From: Verrucomicrobiota bacterium
GTDB lineage: Bacteria; Verrucomicrobiota; Verrucomicrobiia; Opitutales; Opitutaceae
Direction: 5' to 3'
Assembly: GCA_963205455.1 (NCBI GenBank)
Contig: CAUJJL010000196.1
Span: forward strand, 1-64,000
DNA: 64,000 bases
The notes beneath the pieces were generated by a model, which saw only the letters and a list, made by a program, of their open reading frames with translations, did no database searches and was not told the DNA's origin. Positions 34,817-43,488 of the stretch are shown here, piece after piece; position 1 is the stretch's first letter; every line of letters begins with the position of its first letter. Both the position numbers and the translations under genes were made by a program.

Positions 34817-36029
34817 TGGTGCAGGCTGCAAGCCTCGCGGACTCGTTTGCCAAGGCGCGGTCTGCCAGATGCGAGCCAATCGCAAGCGACGCGGTCGCAG
34901 CCGGACTTGGGGCGTTCAATAAGTGGATTATTCCGGGTTGCTCGATGAGATGAAAGTCGTCCACCAGGGAGCCGTCGGATCGCATGGCCTGAGCACGCAC
35001 ACCGGCACCACCTTCTTCCAGGTCGGACTCCTGAATGGCTGGCACCAGCTTCTGCAGTGACCTGCAGAAGAGCTTTTTGCTGAAGGATCGGCGCAACTCC
35101 TGCCAGGCCATGTTTCTGTGTTTGCGCATGAAGCCCCAGAGTCCCTTGTATCCCAGCGAATCCGCCAGGTCGGCGGCGTTGATCCGCCACTTGGTGTAGC
35201 CTTCCCGTGAAAAAGCGAGAACTGCATTAGGGCCCGCCTCGACGCCACCATGAATCAGCCGCGTGAAGTGGACACCGAGAAAAGGAAAAGTGGGGTCTGG
35301 GACCGGATAGATCAGATGTTTGACCAGGTACTCGGCGGATTTCCTGAGTTTGTAGTATTCTCCTCGGAAGGGAACGATGCGGATCTCGCGATCCTCACCT
35401 GAACTGGTCGCCACGCGGTCGCTGTGCAGTCCCGCGCAGGTGATGACGTGATGCGCTCGGAACTCACCCGCCGTACTCAGAACCATCCAGGCATTGCCAT
35501 CCCTCAGGATTCGGGTGACACGCGTGTGCGTGCGTACTGTGCCGCCGAGGTTTGATAATTCGCGGGCCATCGCGGCGCAGACGGCTGCGTAGTCGACGAT
35601 GCCCTCCTCCGGAACCCTTACGGCGGCAAGACCGGTGGCGTGGGGTTCAATTTCCTTGAGCGCATCGGAGGCCAGCCATTCGAGTCCACGGAGTCCGTTT
35701 GCGGTACCGCGTTCGAGCAGGGCCTTCAGCCGAACGACTTCGTGCGGTGTCGTTGCAACGACCAGTTTTCCGCAGATCTGATGGGCGATCGCGTGCTGTT
35801 CGCAGAAGCGGGTCATCCTGCGAATGCCCTCGACTGCGAATTTCGCCTTCAGCGAACCAGGGCGGTAGTAGAGGCCTGCGTGAAGAACGCCGCTGTTGTG
35901 GGTGCTCTGGTGACGGCCGCAATCCGGTTCCTTTTCAAGCAGGATGACCCGTGCGCCCGGCTGGCGTTCCTTTACCGCCAGAGCAGTTGCGAGGCCGACA
36001 ATGCCCCCGCCGACGATGACGACGTTCAT
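34803..36029 (-). CDS. lhgO: L-2-hydroxyglutarate oxidase
   Basis: 408 residues. LhgO oxidises L-2-hydroxyglutarate to 2-oxoglutarate, using FAD, and passes electrons to the membrane quinone pool. The FAD-binding site is VVIVGGGIVGLATALAVKER with the following LLEKE. The family signature is STHNSGVLHAGLYYRPGSLK. Later motifs include VPEEGIVDYAAV, FRGEYYKL and FLGVHFTRLIHGGVEAGPNA. It starts 9 bp after the glycosyltransferase at 36039-38321, so the two are probably co-transcribed, which is an odd pairing. Confidence 0.94.
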   Translation of the reverse strand: MNVVIVGGGIVGLATALAVKERQPGARVILLEKEPDCGRHQSTHNSGVLHAGLYYRPGSLKAKFAVEGIRRMTRFCEQHAIAHQICGKLVVATTPHEVVRLKALLERGTANGLRGLEWLASDALKEIEPHATGLAAVRVPEEGIVDYAAVCAAMARELSNLGGTVRTHTRVTRILRDGNAWMVLSTAGEFRAHHVITCAGLHSDRVATSSGEDREIRIVPFRGEYYKLRKSAEYLVKHLIYPVPDPTFPFLGVHFTRLIHGGVEAGPNAVLAFSREGYTKWRINAADLADSLGYKGLWGFMRKHRNMAWQELRRSFSKKLFCRSLQKLVPAIQESDLEEGGAGVRAQAMRSDGSLVDDFHLIEQPGIIHLLNAPSPAATASLAIGSHLADRALANESARLAACTISKT

Positions 36030-36038
36030 TCAGCGGAT

Positions 36039-38321
36039 TCAGGCCACATTGACCCGAGACGCGAGCTGGATCACCCGCAGGTCTGATGGCGCGATTTCCA
36101 ATGCGCATCCCAGCGCTTCGCGCGCGAGTTCCATGGAGCCGGCGGCCTCCGCGAGTTCGAAGAGCAGCAGCCATGAATCGACGCGCGAGGGGTCGAGCCT
36201 CAGGCTGGTTTCCAGCGCGTGAATGGCGGACTGCGGAGCTCCCGCGGCACGGTAGACGCTGGCAATGTCGCACCAGAGTTCGGCGTTGCCCTCGTCGTGT
36301 TGCACCGCGGAAGAAAGATAGGCGGCTGCACGCGGATGACGACCCGTGGCAAAGAGAGCGAGACCGTGGCGGTGGCGGCTCTGCGCATCGAGCGGCGCCG
36401 GTTCCGCAGCAACAAGGGGTGTTCGATCAGAGCGGAACGCGACGGCCCCCAATTCGGCCATCTTGTCAAACGCGGTTTCGATCAAGGCACCGAAAGTGTC
36501 GCTTGCGGCTAGAGGATCGAGGAACGGAGGAACCCGCTCAATGGCATGCGAGATGGCATTGCGAAGGGTGAGCCGTGAGCCCGGATCCTGCGAGAGGCGG
36601 ATCGCGATGTTGCGATAGGATTCCTCGCTCGTGGCAACCAGCTCCTCGAGTCCGATCTGCCTGAGAAGCGCAGCGCCCATGCGGGAACGGAAGCAGCCCC
36701 CCTCCCAGGCGATGGTCGGCATGCCGAGTTCGAGTGGATCGACGAGCGAGTTGACCCCACCAAACGGATAGGTGTCGAGATAGATGTCGCCAACACTCAG
36801 GAGAGATTTCACGTCTGCGCGCGAAGGAAAGCGCTCCGTAGACACCTTGAGGCGCGCTGGATCCACTTCGTGCGATGTGAGCACCTTGTCGAATTCGGAG
36901 CAGAAGCGGTCGATGGGATAGGACGATGCCCAGTTGGGGTTGAACGGGTGGATGAGCAATTGGGAGCCGGGAACGGCCTTCAAGAGCCTTGCCCATGCAT
37001 GCTGCATCTCCGGGATGATCTTGAAATAGTTGGCGGCCGTTACGAAGAGCAGGGCGTCGTCGGGCACTCCGAGTGCTTCGCGGGACCATTGCGTCGTAGG
37101 CTCCTGTCGATCGGCTTCGTAGTTGAATGCGTGGGCGGGACCCGGAAGCAGGCCCAGACGTTCACTGAAGTGGGCGTGTGCCTCGGGTGATTCGGTAAGG
37201 TCTCCCGAGACGTAGAGATCGATGTTCGGGAGACCGGAGGTGATGCAGGAAGAGTTGTTGATGACCTGCAGAGGTGCGCTCCGATAGAGGGCCAGCCGTG
37301 TGACTTCGTTGAATACGGCGGTCACGTTTGTGCCAAACACGATCACATCGAGCCGCGCGTCACGAAGCATTGCGAGTTGTTCAGAAAGGTCCTCGGGGAG
37401 GAGATTAAGTCCCTGCGACTGTTTGCGCGCATGGTTTTCGAGCGGCTCATCCGTGATCCGGTGCGCGAAGAGGTGAACCTCGAAACGTTCAGGGTCCAGT
37501 TGTTCAAACGTGGGGAGCGTGGTGTAGGTCTCGGTTTGCGGCCCGAAGTGTCGGCTGACAAAGCCCACCTTGAGTTTGCGGCCGAAGCGCAGCTCCGGCG
37601 CGGGATCATAGACATCGCGGTGCGCATTCATCGCCTTCGTCAGCAGTCGACCGCGCAGCTCCGCATGCGATCTCAGGCTTCCTTCTGAGAAATACAGGGG
37701 AATGCACGAAGCTGTTTTCAGGTAGGCATCGAGGGCGATACGCACGGTCTTCGAACCGAGATTGCGGTCAGTCCAGGCAACGAGATCCTCCAGGCGACGC
37801 AGGGTGTGCGCCGCAAATTTTTCGGCATGTCCCTGTGCACAGAAACCCTGCACGGGGGTGAACAGCCATGCCGTGTAGTCGCCCCAGAGTTCATCCGGCA
37901 CGCGACTCAACGTCGGTGCCTCCGGCCACTGCCAGGCTGATGTCAGAAGCATGGCCGCCAGAAGTCCTGGTCCTCCTTGAAATTCGGCGGCCAGTTTCCC
38001 AGCCAGTTCAAGGTCGGTCGCGGATGTAGGGAAGTCATGGATACCCGATTCCCAGATCGATTTAAGCAGTGCGCGGACGTCATCCCCAATAGTGCCCTTG
38101 ATCTGTTTTTTCGGGAGATGAGCGATCGCCATTGCGCAGTCCTGACGCAGCGCATGGAATGCCTCCAATGCCTGCGGTGAAAGCGAGCGGGTGTTTGCCA
38201 GCACATCGGCCAATCCGGCGCGTAGCGCTTCACAGAGTGACGGCAGAGCGGATTCCGGGAGTGTCAGGCTATTGTTCGAGTGGGCGGGCGGAGCGGAAAC
38301 GGATGTGGCACCAGGAAGCAT
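36039..38321 (-). CDS. OGT-like glycosyltransferase (GT41) with C-terminal TPR repeats
   Basis: 760 residues. A helical N-terminal region of about 240 residues is of unknown type. The catalytic part (about 245-610) is GT41-like: FGRKLKVGFVSRHFGPQTET, SAPLQVINNSSCITSGLPNI, then GDIYLDTYPFGGVNSLVDPL with ELGMPTIAWEGGCFRSRMGA (UDP-sugar site). About three TPR repeats follow at 640-750 (HRHGLALFATGRHPRAAAYL, AELWCDIASVYRAAGAPQSA). In O-GlcNAc transferases the TPRs normally precede the catalytic domain. It may use UDP-GlcNAc or another sugar to modify proteins; donor and acceptor are unknown. lhgO follows 9 bp later. Confidence 0.82.
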   Translation of the reverse strand: MLPGATSVSAPPAHSNNSLTLPESALPSLCEALRAGLADVLANTRSLSPQALEAFHALRQDCAMAIAHLPKKQIKGTIGDDVRALLKSIWESGIHDFPTSATDLELAGKLAAEFQGGPGLLAAMLLTSAWQWPEAPTLSRVPDELWGDYTAWLFTPVQGFCAQGHAEKFAAHTLRRLEDLVAWTDRNLGSKTVRIALDAYLKTASCIPLYFSEGSLRSHAELRGRLLTKAMNAHRDVYDPAPELRFGRKLKVGFVSRHFGPQTETYTTLPTFEQLDPERFEVHLFAHRITDEPLENHARKQSQGLNLLPEDLSEQLAMLRDARLDVIVFGTNVTAVFNEVTRLALYRSAPLQVINNSSCITSGLPNIDLYVSGDLTESPEAHAHFSERLGLLPGPAHAFNYEADRQEPTTQWSREALGVPDDALLFVTAANYFKIIPEMQHAWARLLKAVPGSQLLIHPFNPNWASSYPIDRFCSEFDKVLTSHEVDPARLKVSTERFPSRADVKSLLSVGDIYLDTYPFGGVNSLVDPLELGMPTIAWEGGCFRSRMGAALLRQIGLEELVATSEESYRNIAIRLSQDPGSRLTLRNAISHAIERVPPFLDPLAASDTFGALIETAFDKMAELGAVAFRSDRTPLVAAEPAPLDAQSRHRHGLALFATGRHPRAAAYLSSAVQHDEGNAELWCDIASVYRAAGAPQSAIHALETSLRLDPSRVDSWLLLFELAEAAGSMELAREALGCALEIAPSDLRVIQLASRVNVA

Positions 38322-38486
38322 GACAGTCCCTAAGCATATGTTGGGCCTAACTTGGACATACGTTTGTAAGATACGTATACATAGGCGTTAAAAGTCATAT
38401 TTAACCGAATATCTGCTTGAATCACAGGGGATAGTCCTCAGTTCCGGCATGAGGCGGCAGAATTTACCTGGGGTGGCGTTTCCTGT
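38322..38486. promoter_or_regulatory. AT-rich leader region upstream of the GT41/lhgO pair
   Basis: 165 bp between two minus-strand glycosyltransferase genes, clearly more AT-rich than its surroundings. It holds short near-palindromes around TACGTATACATA and ACATACGTTTGTAAG (38355-38385). It probably carries the promoter for the 36039-38321 gene. I could not identify an unambiguous -35/-10 pair. Confidence 0.4.
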
Positions 38487-40466
38487 TCATGCAGCAGCTT
38501 CGGTGATGGCCCTATGACAGTGTATCAGCGCGTCGCCGAAGTGCTTTGCCTGTAAAGCGTGGTCCAACAGCAGGCTGGCGGCGGTTTGCTGCCGTAGCTC
38601 CGCAGTCCGGGCTGCGAGGATGTTTCGATCCTCGACGAGTTGCGCTGCGAGCTGGGCGTAGTCCCCTTCGGATGCGGCAATCCATTCAGGATGTCCAACA
38701 GCGGAGAGCAGGGATGCACCTACCCGGCTGGCGTGTCGGTCACCCGCGAGGGTGACAACGGGCCGCCCCATCCACAGCGCCTCGCAGGTGGTTGTGGTCC
38801 CGTTGTAGGGAGAGGTATCGAGTGCCACGTCGATTCTGTTGTAGAGCGACAGATGCGCTTCCAGTCCGCTGGTTCGACCTGCAAATTCAAGTCGGTCACT
38901 GGAAATACCATTGGTACGCAGACACGCGATCAGACGTTCCTGAAAAGTTGGATCGTCGACGCCGTGACCCTTCAGGAACAACCGGGAGTTGGGGACCCGA
39001 AGGAGAACCTCTGACCAGAGTCGAAGGGTATGCGCGGAAAACTTGGCTGCATTGTTGAAGGACCCGAATGTGATCTGGGATGAATTCAGGCAAGGGGGCG
39101 GCTCAACATCAGGGGCATTGGCTGGCGGCTGGTAGGTCCAGGCGCACGGTGAGAAACGCAGAAGATGTTCAGTGTGGTAAGCGTCGCTCGAAGGAAAAGG
39201 GTCGGCAATGGCATCCGTTAGTCTGAAATCCATTGCAGCGAGGCCCGTCGTGTTCGGATAGCCAAGATAACTGATCTGCACAGGTGCCGGGTGCCGAGCA
39301 AAGACCGGAAGACGGTTGAATCCGGTGTGGCCTGCGAGATCGACAAGGATGTCGGGGCGGTCCTCGCGAATGCGCTCCTCCACCCACCGGTCCGGATGCG
39401 AGGCGAAATTCCGCCAGAGATGTGCCTGCTTCCGGAAGCGTTCGCTTACGGCATCCATTACCGCGTGATCGTGGTAGAGGATGACTTCGAATCTTGATCG
39501 GTCGAAGTGCCTGATGAGCGGCTCGAGAAAATAAGCGACGGAATGTGTGCGAAGATCGGGCGACAGGAAGGCGACACGCAAGGGGGCGGAAGTTGTGGAG
39601 ACTTTCAGCGCAGTCCGGCGGGGTGCTGGATCACCTTCGAATAGTCGGCCAAAGGCGCGATGCTCCTCGTACAGACGAGGCGGTCCAATGGTGTCGAGAT
39701 AGTTGAGGCATAGCAGCCGTGCACTGCGCGCCTCGGCATTTCCCGGGTCGAGCGCAAGCGTCCTGTCGTAGACTTCGATCGCCTCCGGGATGCGGTTTGC
39801 GCGCTGGTGCGCAAGACCCATGCCCAGCAGCGCCTGAACAAACTGGGGGGCAATCGAGAGAGCCTTGTCGAGGGATTCAATGCCCCCTGCGATGTCGCCG
39901 GTCTGCACCAGGGCGAGTCCAAGATTGCACCACGCGCCTGCGAAATGCGGATTCAGTTCGATGGCTTTCTTGAAATGAGGGATGGCGTGAATGAAACCCT
40001 GCGTGTCTGCGACCAGGGCTCCCAGTTGATCGTGCGATTCTGCAAGTCCCGGCTGAAGGGCGAGCGCGCGTCTGAAGGCTTCGATCGCATCGGACGGGCG
40101 GCCGAGTGAGCGCAGCACCAACCCGAGACCGCTCCATGTTTCCGCAGCGCCGGGTTCTCTTGCGAGCGACGCACGCAGGTGTCTTTCCGACTTGTCCGGA
40201 TGGCCCTGCGAGAACAAAGCCATGCCCAGGCGCATGGCGCAGGGTGCGGAACGCGGATCGATTGCAAGCGCTTTCGACAGGAGCGTGACGGCCTGGTTGT
40301 AGTCATGACGCTGATACGCGACGGTCCCGGCGAGATGCACGGCGTCAAACAGGTGCGGGGCGATCTTCAGCACCTGGTCATAAATTGCGGCTGCCTGGTC
40401 GAGCCGACCTGCCCTGTGATGCACCAGACCCGTCTGCAGCGCACTCTGGAGTTTTGCCGGGGTCAT
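38487..40466 (-). CDS. TPR-OGT (SPINDLY-type) glycosyltransferase, downstream paralogue
   Basis: 659 residues from ATG 40466, which overlaps the preceding stop by 4 bp (ATGA). TPR repeats fill about 1-270 (TGLVHHRAGRLDQAAAIYDQ, LGMALFSQGHPDKSERHLRA, WCNLGLALVQTGDIAGGIES). The OGT catalytic part follows: LRVAFLSPDLRTHSVAYFLE, ILVDLAGHTGFNRLPVFARH, PVQISYLGYPNTTGLAAMDF, VALDTSPYNGTTTTCEALWM and RPVVTLAGDRHASRVGASLL. It probably adds a sugar from a UDP donor to Ser/Thr or sugar acceptors. A tandem copy lies immediately upstream. Confidence 0.9.
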   Translation of the reverse strand: MTPAKLQSALQTGLVHHRAGRLDQAAAIYDQVLKIAPHLFDAVHLAGTVAYQRHDYNQAVTLLSKALAIDPRSAPCAMRLGMALFSQGHPDKSERHLRASLAREPGAAETWSGLGLVLRSLGRPSDAIEAFRRALALQPGLAESHDQLGALVADTQGFIHAIPHFKKAIELNPHFAGAWCNLGLALVQTGDIAGGIESLDKALSIAPQFVQALLGMGLAHQRANRIPEAIEVYDRTLALDPGNAEARSARLLCLNYLDTIGPPRLYEEHRAFGRLFEGDPAPRRTALKVSTTSAPLRVAFLSPDLRTHSVAYFLEPLIRHFDRSRFEVILYHDHAVMDAVSERFRKQAHLWRNFASHPDRWVEERIREDRPDILVDLAGHTGFNRLPVFARHPAPVQISYLGYPNTTGLAAMDFRLTDAIADPFPSSDAYHTEHLLRFSPCAWTYQPPANAPDVEPPPCLNSSQITFGSFNNAAKFSAHTLRLWSEVLLRVPNSRLFLKGHGVDDPTFQERLIACLRTNGISSDRLEFAGRTSGLEAHLSLYNRIDVALDTSPYNGTTTTCEALWMGRPVVTLAGDRHASRVGASLLSAVGHPEWIAASEGDYAQLAAQLVEDRNILAARTAELRQQTAASLLLDHALQAKHFGDALIHCHRAITEAAA

Positions 40467-42376
40467 GCGACGACAGATTGATGCGCCTTTGCCGCAGAGA
40501 AGCGCAGCGTTGCCTTGTGGCTTTCTTCCCAACAGGAGCGGAGGGCGGCACCGAAACGGGTCGCCTGTCCGGCGTAGTCGAAGAGCGGCCCAGTTCGAAG
40601 GGAGTCCCTCAATATCAGGCTCTCGCTCGTCAAGACCGTCCGGTCACTGGCCAGACTGACAGCGATCCGCACGTACTCGGACTCGGTTTGGGCAATCCAG
40701 TGGGACCGACCAGCCGCGTTCAGGAGGGATACGCCGACACGACTTGCATGACGGTCACCTGCCAGGGTGACCACGGGGCGCTGCATCCAGAGTGCCTCGC
40801 AGGTGGTGGTCGTGCCGTGGTAGGGAAAGGTGTCGAGTGCGATGTCCAGGCGGGAATAACTTTCCAGGTGGCTGCGGATATCGGGGGCCGGACCGAGCAT
40901 TTCGACGCGCGAGGGGTCGAGGCCATGATGGGACAGACGGGTCAGGAAAGCCGCATGTGTCCTTGTATGACTCTTCAGCGCAAGCATTGAGCCGGGCACG
41001 GCATCGAGGATCCTGCTCCAGAGCGCGATCGTGAGATCGGAGATTTTGGAAAAATTGTTGAAGGACCCGAAAACAATTCCCGGTTTGGTGGCGCAGGGCA
41101 GGGGAGAGGGTGCGGGTGAATCCTTGGGTGGCAGGTAGGTCCAGGCGCATCCCTCCAATCGAACGAGACGCTCGGTGTGATAGGCATCCGCTTCAGGAGC
41201 AGGATCGGCGAACGCATCGGTGATCTTGTAGTCGATCGTCGAGAGTCCGGTGGTGTTTGGATAACCCAGACAGGTGATTTGAACGGGGGCGAGACGCCGG
41301 GCGAAAAGGCTCAGGCGATTGAGTCCGGTGTGGCCCGCAAGATCGATGAGGATGTCCGGAGCGTCTTCGCGGATCTTTCGTTCGACCTCGGCATCTGGAA
41401 CGCCGACGATGTGACGCCAGATGGCAGCCTGCGCCCGCAAACGTTCGCTGACCGCGTCGATGACATAGTGGTCGTGATAGAGGACGATTTCAAAGCGCCC
41501 GCGGTCCAGGTGACTGAGCAGCGGCTCGAGGAAACATGCGACGGCATGGGTGCGCAGATCCGGAGACACGAAAGCCACGCGCAGCCGTTCTCCGCGGACG
41601 GTTCGGGAGGCATGGGAGATCAATACCTGTTCCTGTCCGAGTCCTGCGCCGAGCCTCCTGCCGAATTCTGCGTGCTCCGCAAAGATGGTCTCCCGAGGGA
41701 ACGAAGGGAGATAGTTGAGGGCGAACAGTCGGGAGCTTCGCGCATTGTGATGATCCGGATCGCGCAGGAGCTGCCTGTCGTAGGCAGCGATCGCATCCTC
41801 CATGCGGTGAAGTTGCTGAAGCGCCTGACCGCGGCCGTAGTGAGCATTCGCGTGGCCCGGATCGATTTCGAGCGCGCGCTCGTGGCACTCCAATGCGGTG
41901 TCGCTCTGGCCGAGCAGGGCGTGAGTGAGTCCAAGGTTGTACCAACCCGGCGCGTATCGTGGCTGGATTTCCACGGATCGCTGATGTGCAGACAGGGCTT
42001 CGCTGACATTTCCGGCAGACTTCAATGCCATACCGAGGTTGTCCCATGCCTCATGGAACTGGGGATGCTGCCCGGTGATCCTGCGAAGCTGCGCGACCGC
42101 CTCGGAGATTTGTCCCGACGTGAGAAACGCCAGGCCGAGCCGCATCCCGCAGACTGCTGATCTGGGATCAACTGCCAGTGCCTGTTTCAGGAGCGTGATG
42201 GCTTCAGCGGGCTTTCCAAGCTGGAGCGCCACGGTGCCTCCCAGGTGGCAGGCATCGAAGTGTCGTGGCTCCACCCGGCGCAACTGTGCGTAGAGTGTGG
42301 CCGCCTCGCGCAGGCGACCCGCGCGATGATGCGCCAAAGCAGCCTGGAGCTGAAGGTGTGTCTTGTGGTTAGCCAT
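40463..42376 (-). CDS. TPR-OGT (SPINDLY-type) glycosyltransferase, upstream paralogue
   Basis: 637 residues from ATG 42376. The layout is the same as in the next gene: TPRs at about 1-250 (AALAHHRAGRLREAATLYAQ, WYNLGLTHALLGQSDTALEC, HYGRGQALQQLHRMEDAIAA), then the GT41 domain: LRVAFVSPDLRTHAVACFLE, ILIDLAGHTGLNRLSLFARR, GYPNTTGLSTIDYKITDAFA, IALDTFPYHGTTTTCEALWM and RPVVTLAGDRHASRVGVSLL. It is clearly paralogous to the gene it overlaps, so the pair arose by tandem duplication. The start is chosen because upstream sequence is not family-like. Confidence 0.9.
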   Translation of the reverse strand: MANHKTHLQLQAALAHHRAGRLREAATLYAQLRRVEPRHFDACHLGGTVALQLGKPAEAITLLKQALAVDPRSAVCGMRLGLAFLTSGQISEAVAQLRRITGQHPQFHEAWDNLGMALKSAGNVSEALSAHQRSVEIQPRYAPGWYNLGLTHALLGQSDTALECHERALEIDPGHANAHYGRGQALQQLHRMEDAIAAYDRQLLRDPDHHNARSSRLFALNYLPSFPRETIFAEHAEFGRRLGAGLGQEQVLISHASRTVRGERLRVAFVSPDLRTHAVACFLEPLLSHLDRGRFEIVLYHDHYVIDAVSERLRAQAAIWRHIVGVPDAEVERKIREDAPDILIDLAGHTGLNRLSLFARRLAPVQITCLGYPNTTGLSTIDYKITDAFADPAPEADAYHTERLVRLEGCAWTYLPPKDSPAPSPLPCATKPGIVFGSFNNFSKISDLTIALWSRILDAVPGSMLALKSHTRTHAAFLTRLSHHGLDPSRVEMLGPAPDIRSHLESYSRLDIALDTFPYHGTTTTCEALWMQRPVVTLAGDRHASRVGVSLLNAAGRSHWIAQTESEYVRIAVSLASDRTVLTSESLILRDSLRTGPLFDYAGQATRFGAALRSCWEESHKATLRFSAAKAHQSVVA

Positions 42377-42534
42377 GTGGCCGGCTGTTGACACTCTTCG
42401 GCATGTGCGTGGCCCGCTTGAGTAGTTTCCCCGATGGAACGGCGAAAAACCCCTAAACTTTCGGGTGACCCCGCCGATTCTGCCAGCACGGCTGCTCCCG
42501 CCCACTTTTGACCGACTTGCGTACAAACGCCACC

Positions 42535-43464
42535 ATGTCCACCGCCCTTTCACCAGGTCAAACACGCATGCCCACACAGACCTATAGCGACTCCGAGATC
42601 ATGAAGCGGGTCGACGCGTGTCCCAAGCTGGCCTCCCTTCAGAGCATCAACCGGGCGCTGGCGGGGCTGGTGAACTCAGATCAGAGTTTCAATTCCCAGA
42701 TTGCAGAGATCATTCGTCGTGATCCGTCACTGACGGCGCGCCTCCTGAGGATGGTCAACAGCGTGTATTTCGGTCTCACGGCAAAGGTGAACAACATTGA
42801 GGAGGCGGTTTTCTATCTCGGGCTGCGGCAGATCCGCGAGCTGTCAATGGCCACTCCGGTCATCGAGGAACTTGAAAAGATTTCGCGTTCTCCGCTGCGT
42901 CTGCCCTGGCGTGATCTCTGGAAACATTCGATCGGTGCCGCCATCATGACACGGGAGATTCTGGCGACCACGACGCTTCTGATAGACGATGACACCGATT
43001 ATATTATCGGGCTGTTGCACAATGTGGGGAAGGTGGTTCTTGCGACCGCGTTTCCAACCGAGTTTGGACAGATCGTTGCACAGACCTATGCGTCGCCTGA
43101 GGATGTGTGCGCGGCTGAACGCGAGTTGATCGGATGGGATCATGCGCGCATTGGCGGCTACTATTTGCAACGCCACCAACTGGCCGCCGAGATCACGGAC
43201 GCCGTCCTGTATCACAATGCGCCCGAGTCGGCGCCTGATCACGGATTCTATGCTGCCGCTGTGCAGGTGGCCGACCATCTTGTCCGATACGCGGGCATTC
43301 CCGGCGGATTTGAAAAGGTCGAGCCCATTCCGGATGAAGCGTGGCTGAAACTGTCGGGCTGGACGATTCTCTACGGCGATGGCGAGAAGGAAACCCGCAT
43401 TGCGCGGGCAGCGCTGTCCAACAGTGTTCAACGCCTGCCGACCGTTCTCAACGGTCTCGTCTGA
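42535..43464 (+). CDS. HDOD domain signalling protein
   Basis: 309 residues from ATG 42535 (ATG 42568 also possible). HDOD is a non-catalytic relative of HD hydrolases found in signalling proteins. Visible are ACPKLASLQSINRALAGLVN, IAEIIRRDPSLTARLLRMVN with SVYFGL, VEEAVFYLGLRQIREL (as NIEEAVFYLGLRQIREL), WKHSIGAAIMTREI and YIIGLLHNVGKVVLAT. The usual HD pair is altered (HNVG instead of HDIG), as in HDOD. It is followed 24 bp later by a hybrid histidine kinase, so the two likely act in one circuit. Divergent from the glycosyltransferases. Confidence 0.9.
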   Translation: MSTALSPGQTRMPTQTYSDSEIMKRVDACPKLASLQSINRALAGLVNSDQSFNSQIAEIIRRDPSLTARLLRMVNSVYFGLTAKVNNIEEAVFYLGLRQIRELSMATPVIEELEKISRSPLRLPWRDLWKHSIGAAIMTREILATTTLLIDDDTDYIIGLLHNVGKVVLATAFPTEFGQIVAQTYASPEDVCAAERELIGWDHARIGGYYLQRHQLAAEITDAVLYHNAPESAPDHGFYAAAVQVADHLVRYAGIPGGFEKVEPIPDEAWLKLSGWTILYGDGEKETRIARAALSNSVQRLPTVLNGLV

Positions 43465-43488
43465 CCGACGAGGTCAGGGCACCTCGTC

